Origin: Fibrobacteria bacterium
GTDB taxonomy: Bacteria > Fibrobacterota > Fibrobacteria > UBA5070
Length of the DNA stretch: 64,000 nucleotides
Assembly (NCBI GenBank): GCA_020633825.1
Contig: JACKCV010000002.1
Coordinates: 124,001 to 188,000, forward strand
Reading direction: 5' to 3'
Made by a program: the position numbers and the translations under genes. Positions 49,679 through 60,400 of the stretch are shown piece by piece; the first letter of the stretch is position 1; each line of letters opens with the position of its first letter. Under the pieces are notes generated by a model. It was given only the letters and a program-made list of their open reading frames with translations. It was not told the origin of the DNA and did not search any database.

Positions 49679-51076
49679 ATGGAACTCCGACGTACCAAGA
49701 TCCTTGCCACCATCGGTCCTGCCTCCGACTCCCCTGAGATGCTGCGACAGTTATTTCAAACGGGTGTCACGGCTTGCCGCCTGAATTTCTCACACGGAAC
49801 CCATGGGGATCACGCCGCGCGCATCGCCAAGATTCGCCAGGTCGCCGACGAAATGGGGATCGCGGTTCCCATCGTGATGGACCTCTGCGGCCCCAAGGTG
49901 CGCACCGACACCAAGACCTACGATCTCGTGGTCGGGGACACCTGGCGACTGGTCCCCATCGAAGGCGACCCCTCCCAGGGGAAGATCGGAATCAGTCATC
50001 CGACCCTCGCCAAACTGGTTCCTCCGGGGCAACCCATCGTCCTGGACGATGGACATCTCGAGCTGGTCGTCACCGCGATCGAAGGCGACGACATCGTCTG
50101 CAAGGTCGTCACCGGTGGGCATCTGAAGTCGCGGAAATCCGTGAACACCCCCGATTGCGACAACGGGCTCGACGTCCTCTCCGAGAAGGACAAGAAGGAC
50201 CTCATCTTCGGGCGCGACCAGGGCCTGGACTGGGTCGCCGTCTCCTTCGTCCGCCACGGCGCCGACATCCAGAGCGTCCGCGAGCATCTGGCCAGCATCG
50301 GATGGCCCGACCCCCCCATCATCGCCAAGATCGAAACCCCTCTCGCCGTGCAGGCCCTCGACGACATCGTCCGTCTTTCCGACGGCATCATGGTGGCGCG
50401 CGGCGACCTCGGGATCGAATGCCCCATCGAGAGCGTCCCGATCCTGCAGAAGCGTGCCGTGCGTCTCGCCCATCGCGCCGCCAAGCTTTGCGTGGTCGCG
50501 ACCCAGATGCTCGACTCCATGGAGCGCAATCCCCGTCCCACCCGCGCCGAGGCCTCCGACGTCGCCAACGCCGTGTTCGAAGGAGCCCAGGTGGTGATGC
50601 TCTCCGGGGAGACCGCCGGTGGCCAGCACCCTCTCGCCGCCGTCCAGACCATGGACCGGATCCTGCGCGGCGCGGAGGCGGTGACAGACACCCCGCCCAC
50701 CCTTCCCGAGATCTCCAACCAGACCATGGAGATCGTGGCGGGTTCCGTCCGGCTGTCCGAACACACCAAGGCCCCCTGCATCGCCATTTTCTGTCATACC
50801 ATGGAGATCGCCCGCCAGATCGCCGGGTTCCATTGCGGCGCCCACGTCATCGCGGCCTGCTTCGACGAACAGATCTACCGGCAGGTGAGCCTGTTCTACG
50901 GGATCATCCCCTTCCGGCTCCCCCGGACGAACAGCATCGACGAGGCCATCACGCGGGTGCTCGACGAGATCCAGGAACGCAACCTCGGCGCCGCCGGGGA
51001 TCGCATCGTGTTCATGTACAGCCAGCCCTTCGGGACGCGGTTGCACAACACGATCCGACTCGTGCAGATGCCCTAG
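49679..51076 (+). CDS. pyk: Pyruvate kinase
   Basis: 465 residues. It makes ATP and pyruvate from phosphoenolpyruvate, the last step of glycolysis. 'RRTKILATIGPASDSPEML', 'GVTACRLNFSHG', 'IAKIETPLAVQALDDIV', 'DGIMVARGDLGIECP', 'VVATQMLDSMERNPRPTRAEASDVANAVFEG' and 'MLSGETAGGQHP' are the standard blocks, including the K+/Mg2+ and PEP sites. ATG 49679 was chosen; GTG 49673 is an in-frame alternative. A strong terminator follows at 51108. Confidence 0.96.
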   Translation: MELRRTKILATIGPASDSPEMLRQLFQTGVTACRLNFSHGTHGDHAARIAKIRQVADEMGIAVPIVMDLCGPKVRTDTKTYDLVVGDTWRLVPIEGDPSQGKIGISHPTLAKLVPPGQPIVLDDGHLELVVTAIEGDDIVCKVVTGGHLKSRKSVNTPDCDNGLDVLSEKDKKDLIFGRDQGLDWVAVSFVRHGADIQSVREHLASIGWPDPPIIAKIETPLAVQALDDIVRLSDGIMVARGDLGIECPIESVPILQKRAVRLAHRAAKLCVVATQMLDSMERNPRPTRAEASDVANAVFEGAQVVMLSGETAGGQHPLAAVQTMDRILRGAEAVTDTPPTLPEISNQTMEIVAGSVRLSEHTKAPCIAIFCHTMEIARQIAGFHCGAHVIAACFDEQIYRQVSLFYGIIPFRLPRTNSIDEAITRVLDEIQERNLGAAGDRIVFMYSQPFGTRLHNTIRLVQMP

Positions 51077-51107
51077 CATCGTCGAAGGGGAAATCCGGTC
51101 CTCGCGA

Positions 51108-51142
51108 TCCCTGCCATCCCATGACGGATGGCGGGGATTTTT
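51108..51142 (+). terminator. Intrinsic terminator after pyk
   Basis: TCCCTGCCATCC pairs with GGATGGCGGGGA (one G-U) over a 6-nt loop, followed by five T. Confidence 0.85.
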
Positions 51143-51235
51143 CGTTTGTGTTCCAGCTGTGACAATTTGCTTAACTTTGCAGTGCGGGAGATGCACCCCA
51201 CGCGTCGCCCGGGACTCACCAACCTGGAAAAGAAG

Positions 51236-52741
51236 ATGAAACATTTCCTGCTCCCCATCGGCCTCGCGGCAAGCATCCTCTCGGCAGCCGAGCCGACCAC
51301 TCCTTCCCTTGAGAACACGGTCGGCATCGGAGCTGGTGTTGGTGGTCAGATCTACAACGGCACGTTCGGGGAGGGAACCACCCTGACCGCGCGCGGGCTG
51401 GTCCGATACCATCCCCTGGAGTGGCTCGGGGCGAGGCTCGCGTGGGAGTACGGAAACCTGTCCAACGGGCAGGAATACTCCACCCAGGATCTGTCCCAGG
51501 TGTCCCTGGACCTCGTCCTCCAGCCGCAGGGGCGTTCGATGGGCGGATTCCGTCCCTACCTCGCTTCGGGCGTGTCCTACATGTTCGGCACCTCCACCTT
51601 GGAGAACGCACGGGGCGAAGCCGTGCAGAACAAGGATCTCACCGGGAACCTTTCGATCCCCGTCGAACTCGGGGCCGAGTTCCTCATCGACGAGAACTGG
51701 TCGATCTGGGGCTACGCCGCCTCCTACATCCACGCCCAGGAATGGGATCGACTGGATGGAGAGCGCAGCGGGGAGGGGTACTTCGAGAATCGGGACGATG
51801 TGTACAGGGTGGGACTGGGTGCCACGTTCCGGTTCGGCATCCGCCTCGACGAGGATGGGGACATGGTCGTCGACGGACTCGACAAATGTCCCGGTACCCC
51901 CGCGAAGGTGAAGGTCGATCTGCAAGGGTGCCCGGTGGACAACGATTCGGACCGGGTGCCCGATTACATGGACAAGTGCCCCGGTACTCCCAAGGCTTCC
52001 AATGTCGATTCCCTGGGGTGCCCGCTCGATGCCGACAAGGATGGGGTCGCCGATTACGTCGATGTCTGTCCCAAGACCCCGACGGGCGTTCTGGTGGACT
52101 CCCGCGGGTGCCCGCTGGACGCCGACAAGGATGGGGTTCCCGATTTCCAGGACAAATGCGGTTCCACCCCCGCCGGAGTGAAGGTCGATGCCCGAGGCTG
52201 CCCCGCGGACCTGGACAAGGATGGGGTCACCGACGACAAGGATGCTTGCCTCGGAACTCGTCCGGGGGTGAAAGTCGATGCCAAAGGCTGTCCCCTCGAC
52301 CAGGACAAGGATGGCGTGGTCGACGATCAGGACAAGTGCCCCGGCACGAAAGCGGGGGAAAAGGTCGATTCCGTCGGATGCCCGCTCCTGGTGATCGAAA
52401 AAGGCGCTCGCCTGACCCTCGATGGGATCGTGTTCAAGACCGGTTCCGCCGAAATCGACAGTGTGAGCTTCCCCACGCTCGGTCGTGCCGCCGAAGCCCT
52501 GGCCAAGGCCCCGACGGTGGTCGTGGAGATCGCCGGATTCACCGACAATGTCGGCAAGGATGCCGCCAATCGCAATCTGTCGCGCCAGAGGGCCGAGGCG
52601 GTTCGGACCTATCTCGTCAAGCTCGGGGCCCCCAAGAAGTCCCTGACCGCCAAGGGGTACGGGGCGGCCGAGCCGGTCGCGGACAATGGCACGGAAGCTG
52701 GTCGAGCCCAGAACCGCCGGATCGAATTCCGCGTCAAGTAA
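51236..52741 (+). CDS. OmpA-family outer-membrane protein with six thrombospondin type 3 repeats
   Basis: 501 residues. A signal peptide (about 17) precedes an 8-strand barrel (about 20-200), then six calcium-type TSP3 repeats of the form D-x-D-x-D-G-V-x-D-x-x-D-x-C-P-x-T (about 204-385), then the peptidoglycan-binding OmpA/MotB domain (390-501: 'TGSAEIDSVSFPTL', 'VEIAGFTDNVGKDAANRNLSRQRAEAVRTYLVKLG'). It anchors the outer membrane to the wall across a rigid calcium-stabilised stalk. The start is set by the signal peptide. The next gene begins 10 bp later. Confidence 0.95.
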   Translation: MKHFLLPIGLAASILSAAEPTTPSLENTVGIGAGVGGQIYNGTFGEGTTLTARGLVRYHPLEWLGARLAWEYGNLSNGQEYSTQDLSQVSLDLVLQPQGRSMGGFRPYLASGVSYMFGTSTLENARGEAVQNKDLTGNLSIPVELGAEFLIDENWSIWGYAASYIHAQEWDRLDGERSGEGYFENRDDVYRVGLGATFRFGIRLDEDGDMVVDGLDKCPGTPAKVKVDLQGCPVDNDSDRVPDYMDKCPGTPKASNVDSLGCPLDADKDGVADYVDVCPKTPTGVLVDSRGCPLDADKDGVPDFQDKCGSTPAGVKVDARGCPADLDKDGVTDDKDACLGTRPGVKVDAKGCPLDQDKDGVVDDQDKCPGTKAGEKVDSVGCPLLVIEKGARLTLDGIVFKTGSAEIDSVSFPTLGRAAEALAKAPTVVVEIAGFTDNVGKDAANRNLSRQRAEAVRTYLVKLGAPKKSLTAKGYGAAEPVADNGTEAGRAQNRRIEFRVK

Positions 52742-52751
52742 CGGTCGCCCC

Positions 52752-54143
52752 GTGCTGGTCGACTCCGCGCCGGATCCCGCTGAAACGCCTGTCGAGGGTG
52801 GCCTTTTCGCCGCCCCCATCGATGGGGCGGTCGTCAGACTCCTCCATGCGGCCTTCCTGCTGCGCGGGGGGGAGGCGATGGCTCGCGAATTCTGGTCCGG
52901 CCATCCCCTCGACACCCCGGATGGATCCGTTCTGACGGGTGCGTCCCTGCACGAGAGGGTCTGGTCCGAGGCGAGTCGATACCCCTGCGATTGGATCGTC
53001 CGTGTCCTGGATTCCATCGAATCCTTCTGCCTTCGCCATGGGATCGGTCATTTGGAATGGATCCGGCAGACACTCGTGGAAGTCCACGACGGATGCCTGC
53101 TTTCGTCCAAGTCCTGCCTCAGGATGGTGGGAAGACACCTCGGCGAATTCCTCGGAGGGGAAGATCTGCACGACACCCTCCTGCGGCTGTTGCACTCCGA
53201 GACGCGCGGGAGCGGGATCGAATTGCGCCTGGTTCGTCGCGACGATTCGTCCGAGAAGCGAGGAGCCTGGATCCAAGCCCGGTTCACCGGATCCTGCGGT
53301 GAAATCAAATCCAGTGCCGTGGCTTCCTGGCTCGCCATGGTGCTGGAAGTCCTCCCCAGGAGGTTCGGTGGCGCCAGTTTCGACAGCGTTCGAATCCTGG
53401 CGGACACCCGCTCCATGATCGATGCGCTCACCTGGTCCGGGCGTTTGCCCGATGTGCGGAAATCCGGCGGCAAGTGGATCGGCCCCAAAGGAATCCTCTC
53501 CGAATCCGTGGAGACAGCCCAGTGGGCACGCGGAATCGGTCTGCCGGAAATCGTCGAGGATTGCGAGGCCTCCGGAAATGCCGACCAGGTCCTGCAGGAT
53601 TGGAGGTGTTCCCAGCGGAAACGCAAGATCCTGTCGACGGGATCCCTGCTGGGCGCTCCCTGGTGCTTGTTCCGCGTGGAATGGACTCGGGAGCCTTCCG
53701 CTCTCGCCGCGTCCTTGGGGCATCTGATCCGCGAGGTCACGGAGGATCGGTTGAACGAGTCCTGGATGCGCGCCGAGGCCTTGCACGAAAAGATGATCGC
53801 GGCCGATCGACACCGGTTGGAGTTCGTGTACCACCTCGGGGACGAGACCATCTCCTGCAATGGAAATCACCTGCTGCGCGGTGTTCCCGCGAAGATCCTG
53901 CAGAAGGTGCTGATCGCGCATACCGTCACAGGGCGCACGCTCTTCGAGCACCGGGAGTTCCGGCGCGACCCGGATTTGAACCTGGATCCAGCCAACCCCA
54001 ACCTGGAAAGTCGACTGCGGTTGCTTTCGCAGAGGCTCGAAGATCGATTGCCCGGCTTCCGGCTATGCAAGGCGGGACGCGGGAAGTTTCAAATTGAAAC
54101 GGATGTCGGGTTGGCGTACATGGAAGACGTCCCCATTACTTAA
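52752..54143 (+). CDS. Unknown protein with possible winged-helix C-terminus, OmpA partner
   Basis: 463 residues, no signal peptide. The start is GTG 52752, 10 bp after the OmpA gene. I do not recognise a family. The middle is helical with many Arg, Leu and Glu ('GIELRLVRRDDSSEKRGAWIQARF'). The last 110 residues recall an OmpR-type winged helix ('KILQKVLIAHTVTGRTLFEHREF', 'LESRLRLLSQRLEDRLPGFRL'), suggesting DNA binding. Eleven-bp direct repeats of the sort such domains bind start at its own stop codon. These links are inference. Confidence 0.6.
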   Translation: MLVDSAPDPAETPVEGGLFAAPIDGAVVRLLHAAFLLRGGEAMAREFWSGHPLDTPDGSVLTGASLHERVWSEASRYPCDWIVRVLDSIESFCLRHGIGHLEWIRQTLVEVHDGCLLSSKSCLRMVGRHLGEFLGGEDLHDTLLRLLHSETRGSGIELRLVRRDDSSEKRGAWIQARFTGSCGEIKSSAVASWLAMVLEVLPRRFGGASFDSVRILADTRSMIDALTWSGRLPDVRKSGGKWIGPKGILSESVETAQWARGIGLPEIVEDCEASGNADQVLQDWRCSQRKRKILSTGSLLGAPWCLFRVEWTREPSALAASLGHLIREVTEDRLNESWMRAEALHEKMIAADRHRLEFVYHLGDETISCNGNHLLRGVPAKILQKVLIAHTVTGRTLFEHREFRRDPDLNLDPANPNLESRLRLLSQRLEDRLPGFRLCKAGRGKFQIETDVGLAYMEDVPIT

Positions 54144-54189
54144 GCTTTTCTTATGCTTTTCTTAAGTGGGTGGCGGCATACATTATAAA
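54139..54189 (+). promoter_or_regulatory. 11-bp direct repeats with downstream -10 box
   Basis: CTTAAG-CTTTT-CTTATG-CTTTT-CTTAAG (54139-54166): three half-sites one helical turn apart, the layout bound by PhoB/OmpR-type regulators. A TATAAA box follows at 54184-54189. The next element is a terminator ending at 54257, so any transcript would be about 60 nt. It overlaps the preceding stop codon. Confidence 0.45.
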
Positions 54190-54216
54190 CATCATACCGC
54201 CAGTTCCCTGCGGGTG

Positions 54217-54257
54217 GGCGGGTCGGTTCTCCAAAAGAATCGGCCCGCCTTTTTTTT
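54217..54257 (+). terminator. Strong intrinsic terminator
   Basis: GGCGGGTCGGTTCT pairs with AGAATCGGCCCGCC (two G-U) over a 5-nt loop, then eight T. It ends the OmpA-partner operon or a short RNA from 54190 on. Confidence 0.9.
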
Positions 54258-54485
54258 GCGGAAATTCGACGCTGGTTGTGCTTCGTTCACGGTTTGAGCA
54301 CAGATTCGTCGTCTGATTCCACTTCGATCCGGGAAACACCCTGCCAGTCCAAGGACTCGGGTGTAAACTGTCACGGATTGTAGCTGGATCCAGTGAGATC
54401 GCTCCCTCTGGTTCCAGGTCCTGGCGGGCCTCTCACACCGTCTGAAAATGGCCCCAAGGTTTGGTTTCGAACGCTCGAGGTTTTC
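54258..54485 (+). other. Leader region of fibro-slime gene
   Basis: 228 nt with no ORF. It should contain the promoter of the 2005-residue gene. No convincing -35/-10 or sigma-54 pair could be fixed by eye. Confidence 0.4.
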
Positions 54486-57400
54486 ATGACTCGCATTCGT
54501 GGTCTGGGTTTGCTTCTTGGTATTGCCATGGTTCTGGGGATTCCCAGTTCTTCGATGGCCGGGAAGACGTTGATGTTCCTGATGGACGAGTACATCATTT
54601 CCAACACCGACTCGGTGGCGGGAACCCCTCAAGTTTGGATCCAGCACTACGATTCGGCCGCCGCCAATGTGGGGTACTACTACGGCGCCAAGGACCTCTT
54701 CCTGACCCAGACCGACGCGTACGCCAAACCGATTCCGGTCCACAGTGCCGAGCCGGACTCCATTCCCTATCCCCGGCAGCTGGAGCGTTGGTGGTATTCG
54801 CTGCCGGATTTCAACTCGGCCCAATTCCGCGAGGGCAAGGTCCGTCTGACCATGCAGTACATGATGGTCATGCACCGGTGGCTCAATGGAAATCCCAGCC
54901 GGATGCAGATCGATACCCAGTCCAATCGCGGCAATTCCACCACCTCGGAACTGAATACCCCGACCTCTCGCGAGATCGACAACTGCATCGATACCCTCCA
55001 TGGGGACACCATCTGGATTCGGCATACGGCATCCGACAACGACTCCGTCGGGACCATTTCCAACAACCCCAGTGCCGCTTCCATGCGTTGCTACGACCAC
55101 AATCCCTTCTTCAAGAAGGTTGGAACGGTCCACGTCCTGAATCCCTGGCCGGGGAAAACCGTTTGGGCGCAGGTGGGGACGGAATGGTACCCGCTCTACG
55201 CCGAGCCGGGGCGGGCGGGTTGGGTGACGGCCTCCCTCTGGCAGGATCCGCGGACCGCGGCACCCTTCGTGGTTCGATTCGCCAATGGGGACCCTCGGGT
55301 CTCGTCCGCGGTGACGTACATGGATGCGGGCGGACTTGCCGGAAACGCCTCGGGCATCGGTTTGGATTTCACGGCCAATGCCGGCAAGAGCGTCTGGGTG
55401 ATTCCGCCGACCGGGGCGCTTCCGGCTCCCACCGTTTCCACGGTCCAGCCGGCGAAGAAGCTCACGCTCATGATTCACCGGCCGGCTTGGAACGCCTCCG
55501 CGGTCCGTGTGATGTGGAAGGGGATGGATGCCAGGTTCATCGCCTCCAGCACCGAGTATTGCGATTGGTTCAGCATGGACTTCTACGAGGGAGCCGTTCC
55601 CGAGCAGATCGTTCTGCGCCAACCCTTCGTGGATTCCCTCTTCGGGCAGAACGGCTTGGCTGCAGCCCCGGCGCTGATGAGCAACTTCACCGACTGGATC
55701 ACGGTGAATCCCGTCCTGGCCGCCAGCGGGACCTTGTGGCTCGAGACCGACGGCAACCGGGCGACCTTCCTCGGGACGGCTCCCGCCACCGCCACCATCT
55801 GCAACGAAAAGATCCTGGCCTTTTCGGCCTGGGACTTCTCCAAGATCTACAACCCCTACAAGCCCTTCACCGAAGGGCTCGGATACAAGACGGACAACTG
55901 CCCGACCTCTGGAGGCAAGGAAACCAAGGGACTGGTCCTTCCCACCCTCAACAGCAAGGGGGTTCCCACCTGGAGCGGCAAGGTCGACTGCAACATCGGC
56001 AACACCCTCGATGGTCCCCAGTACTGGTTCGACACCTTGGTCCGGGGAGGTGTTCCGATGAATTCCTTCACCTGCGTGCCGCTGCCCCTGACCCTGGACG
56101 CCACCGGATACTACAAGTACTCCAATCCGACGTTCTTTCCCCTGGACACCTTCACGACGTTGCGTGACGGAACACCCAACCGGTTCAACGACAAGGAATA
56201 CAACAGCCGGAACAACAACTTCGGCTTCTGCATGCACGCCAAGGCTTCGTTCGAATACGTTCCGGGCTTGCAGTTCCGGTTCCGCGGGGACGACGACGTC
56301 TGGGTCTTCATCGACAAGAAACTCGCCATGGACATCGGCGGGCAGCATGGTCCCGTGGACGGGGACATCAAGCTCGACAATCTCGGCCTGAGCGAGGGCA
56401 AGTCCTACCAGTTCGACATGTTCTACTGCGAACGCCACGAACTCGGCTCGTCCATCCTGATCCAGACCACCATGAACCTGGTCCCGACCATCGATGTCGA
56501 ATTCGACAGTTCGGGGGCGAAGCCGGGGGTGTACGACTACATCTCCTGGATCAAGGAGACGACCAATCGCGCCGACATCTGCCCGGAGCTGGGGGCGGCC
56601 ACCGCCACCAACAAGCGCAGAGGCCCGGCCATCTACACCCTGGTGAGTCCCGACCTCACGGAAATCACCCTGGATTCCCTGGTGGCGACGCAGTACCCGG
56701 GATTGGTGATCACCGACCTGAACTCCCACATCGCCATCGACACGGCGGCCCTGAAGAAATCGGGTCGGCTGGTCACCAGCGGTCTGTACCAGATCCGGAT
56801 CAACGTCGGATCCGAGGAACGCATCGTTCCATTCACCATTTCCTCCGACGCCGTGCAGGTGTTCGGGGTGTTGCTGGACCGGAATGGAGACGGTCAGCCC
56901 GACAGCGTGGTCCTGAAGACGGACGACCAGGCGGCGTCGTTCCGTGTACCGGTTTCGGCGACCCTGCGATGGGCCGACCGCTCGGGGGTACCCGATTCGG
57001 TTTCGGTCCCCTCCACCAATCTCCACAAATATCCCGGGGATTCCACTCTGACCGGTGGCTTCCTCCTCCCGTCCCGAACCAGTTGCCCCCCCGCCGGATG
57101 CACCGGGAACATGGGAGCCGTCTACACCGCCAACGGGGGCGACACGGTCTACAACCCGATCGTCGAACTCCGGGATGGAATGGCTCCCGTCGCCGACAGT
57201 GCTTGGCTGATCTACGACTCCACGGGATTGGGCAAGGATACCTTGTTCGTGATCGCCTCCGAAGCCTTGGTCGCCACCATGAAGGCTGCACTTCCCGTGG
57301 GCGATTCGGCCTTCGTCCTGACTGGTCGATCGATTGCCGCACGGCCGGTCCCCGGGACCGCCATCCTGGTCGGGAACCTCCTGAAACTTCCCATCGATCC

Positions 57401-60400
57401 CGCGACCAATCCCATCCAGCCCGGGGATTCCATCCGCCTGGGTGGATGGTCGGGCGACGTGTTCGCCAATTCGCCGCGTGAACTCTCGCGCTGGGTTCCC
57501 TTGTACGCCAATCCCGTCGCGAAGTCCTGGATGCTCGATGTCGATGGAAACGGCGCCCCCGATTCCGTGGGGATCATGGTCCGCGGGACTCTCCGTTCGG
57601 CCACCGCCGCGAAGATCCACTGGAAGACCGCCGCAGGTGTGGACACCGTGATCCAGATGACCACCCCGACGGGAATCGGGACCGGTCTTAGGCTCCCCCC
57701 CGACATTCTCGCCAATGCGACCCTCTGCACCGGATGCTTCATGGAAGTCACCATGGGCGGGGTGGACCAGCGGATCGTTCTTCTCGACTCCGTTCCCGCG
57801 GTGGCCTTGTCGGCCAAACTCCGCTACGGGGTCAGCAAGGACACCCTGCTGGTGGAAGTGTCGGAACCCTTCGCGATCGGAAACGCTCCCGGGGAAGGGA
57901 CGGTGGCGGTGAAGGCGGCAGGGTCTGCCTCCATCCCGGGCACCCTGGTTGCGGGGCAGGCCACGGCCGGCCCCCGTTGGCTCACCCTGGTGGTGGACAC
58001 CGGAGCCGTGCAAGCCGATTCCGTGCGTCTGCGCGCCTGGATCCTGGGCAACCTGAACGTCCCGGTCGGGGCCGTCTCTCCCTACGTCCCGCTCGTCTAC
58101 GGTCCCCAGCCCATCTCGGTGGCCTTGTTCGATCGCAACGGGGACGGAAAAGCCGATTGGGTGCGCTTCCACATGGTCCGCTCCGCGACCGGTGCTCCGA
58201 ACCCGGCAGGGTTCGCCGTCTCCTGGGCCGGAGCCGTGGCTCGGGCGGCATCCCTTCCGAAATCCGCCGACGGTAGGACTTGGTCCGGTCCGATCGGCCC
58301 TCTTCCCTTCGGCACGGCCTGCGACGCGGGATGCCTGGGATGGGTGACGACCATTGCCGGCGATTCCCTCTCGTTCCGATCCGCGGTCGAGGACTCGGTG
58401 CCGCCCGTCGCCGTTTCCGCCCGCCTGGGATACGGCTTGGCCGGCGATCCCGACACCCTCGACGTCACGGCTTCGGAGCCCCTTCTCGCGGGAGCCGCGG
58501 GAGCTTGGGTGGAGACGGGAACCAACCGCTCCCTCGTCCATGGAACCCTGGTCGCCACCCCCTCCTCCAGCTCGGTGCAGGGGAAGAGGATGGTCCTCCT
58601 CGTTCCTTCGGGGACGGTTTCCGACGGCGATTCCCTCTTGCGCCTGGGGGCGCGAATGGGAGATTCCGGACGCGCATTCGTCGGCGACACCTCCGCCTGG
58701 GTACCCCTCGCCTCGTCGGTCAAGGGTGTGGCGCTCCTCCTCGATTCCGACCAGGATGGTGCACCGGACTCGATCCAGTTCGACGTGCGTGGAAGGCTCG
58801 CGGCCGGATCCGCCCGCATCGGCTGGTCCGAGGACGCCTCCGGCAAGGCCGACGTCGTGGTGCCTTCCGGAATGGCCGGCTCCTGGGGTGGCCCCCTGGT
58901 CAAGGCGCTTCCCGTGGGAGCCACTTCCTGCCAGGTCTCGGCAGGTTGCACGGTCACGCTCGCCGATGGCACCGTGTTGCCGTTGCTGGACGGGGTTCCT
59001 CCCGTCGCGACCAAGGCCCGGTACCGGTTCGGCGCCAATGCCAACGACCCCGACACCCTGATCGTGGACGGATCCGAAACCCTCCAACTCCAAGCCGCTG
59101 GGAACGCCTGGCTGGATTGGGGGATTCCAGGCACCCGTCGCGAGCCTGTTCCCAGTCTGCAGGCGGGTTTGGTCAACTCCAACCCCCGCTCCATCGTGGC
59201 GCTGGTGCGACTTCCCGAAGGCGTGGAGATCACCGCGACGCATGCCGGATTCGCCGTGGCTCCCCAACTCCAGGGTTTCGCGGATCTCCTCGGCAATCAG
59301 CCTGGCACCTTCAGCCCGATGGTCCCGATCGAGTTCGGTCCTCCGCCGATGATCGGTGTCCTCGCCGATCGCAACGGCGACGGCTATCCCGAAGGTGTGA
59401 GGTTCACCATCCTGCGCAAGACTCCGGCGCCTCCCGCCGCCGATTCCTTCACGGTCCGGTGGAACGACGAGAAGGGAACTCCGCTCACGCGCCGGATCGC
59501 CGCCTCCAGCTTGACCTGGGACGGATCGACCAGTTGGGTGGGCGACCTCGCCACGCCCTTCCCCTACGGAGCCACCTCCTGCCTCGGATCCTGCGGCGGA
59601 GCGGCTCTCGATCCGGCCGGTGCCAGCCTGCCTCTGCGGACCCTGATCGACTCGATCCCGCCGGTTCCCGTCCAGGCGTCCTACCGGTACAGTCTGCCGG
59701 AGGAAGCCCGCGACACCTTGCGGGTCGTCCTGTCGGAGCCATGGGCCAATCCCGATCCGAACAACTCCCGTTTGACCGATGCCATCGTCGCCTTGGGCGG
59801 CGCGGGGAATTCCAACCCTCTCACGTCCGCGCTCTCGTGGTCCCTGGCCGAGGATGGCAAAACGCTGATCTTCGTCTTGGATCCCATGAAGACGGTCGTG
59901 GGTGCCAAGGACAGTGTCCGGCTGGTCGGACTCCCGACCGCTCGCGTCCACGACGCCGCTTCGAATGCCCCCGGAGCCGTGGCTCCGTGGTTCCCGATCG
60001 ACTTCGGACTTCGTCCCCCCTGGCTCTACGTCGGCCCATGGCCTGGATTCATCAAGCGGCCCGCCGACGAAGTGTGGTCCACCTATCCGGCCGGGACACC
60101 GCCGCTCACCGTGGAATGGCGTCCCGTCAAAGGCTCGTCCAGCAATCCCGTCCCCGCCGGGGATTGGAAGTTGCTGGCCGGCTCCGGTCCCGATTCCTCC
60201 CGCTCCCTGGGCCTTCTCCTGAACTTGAACCGACCCGTGGACGGGCACCTGTACATCTACGACAACATCGGCATCCACGTCACCGACATCTCCCTGGACA
60301 TGATCGCCAAGGCGTGGGCCGATGGTGGTTCCCCGGATGCGAGCCGTCAGGTGGTGATCCGTTGGAAGGGAATCGACAAGACCGGGGCGCTTTCCTCTCC

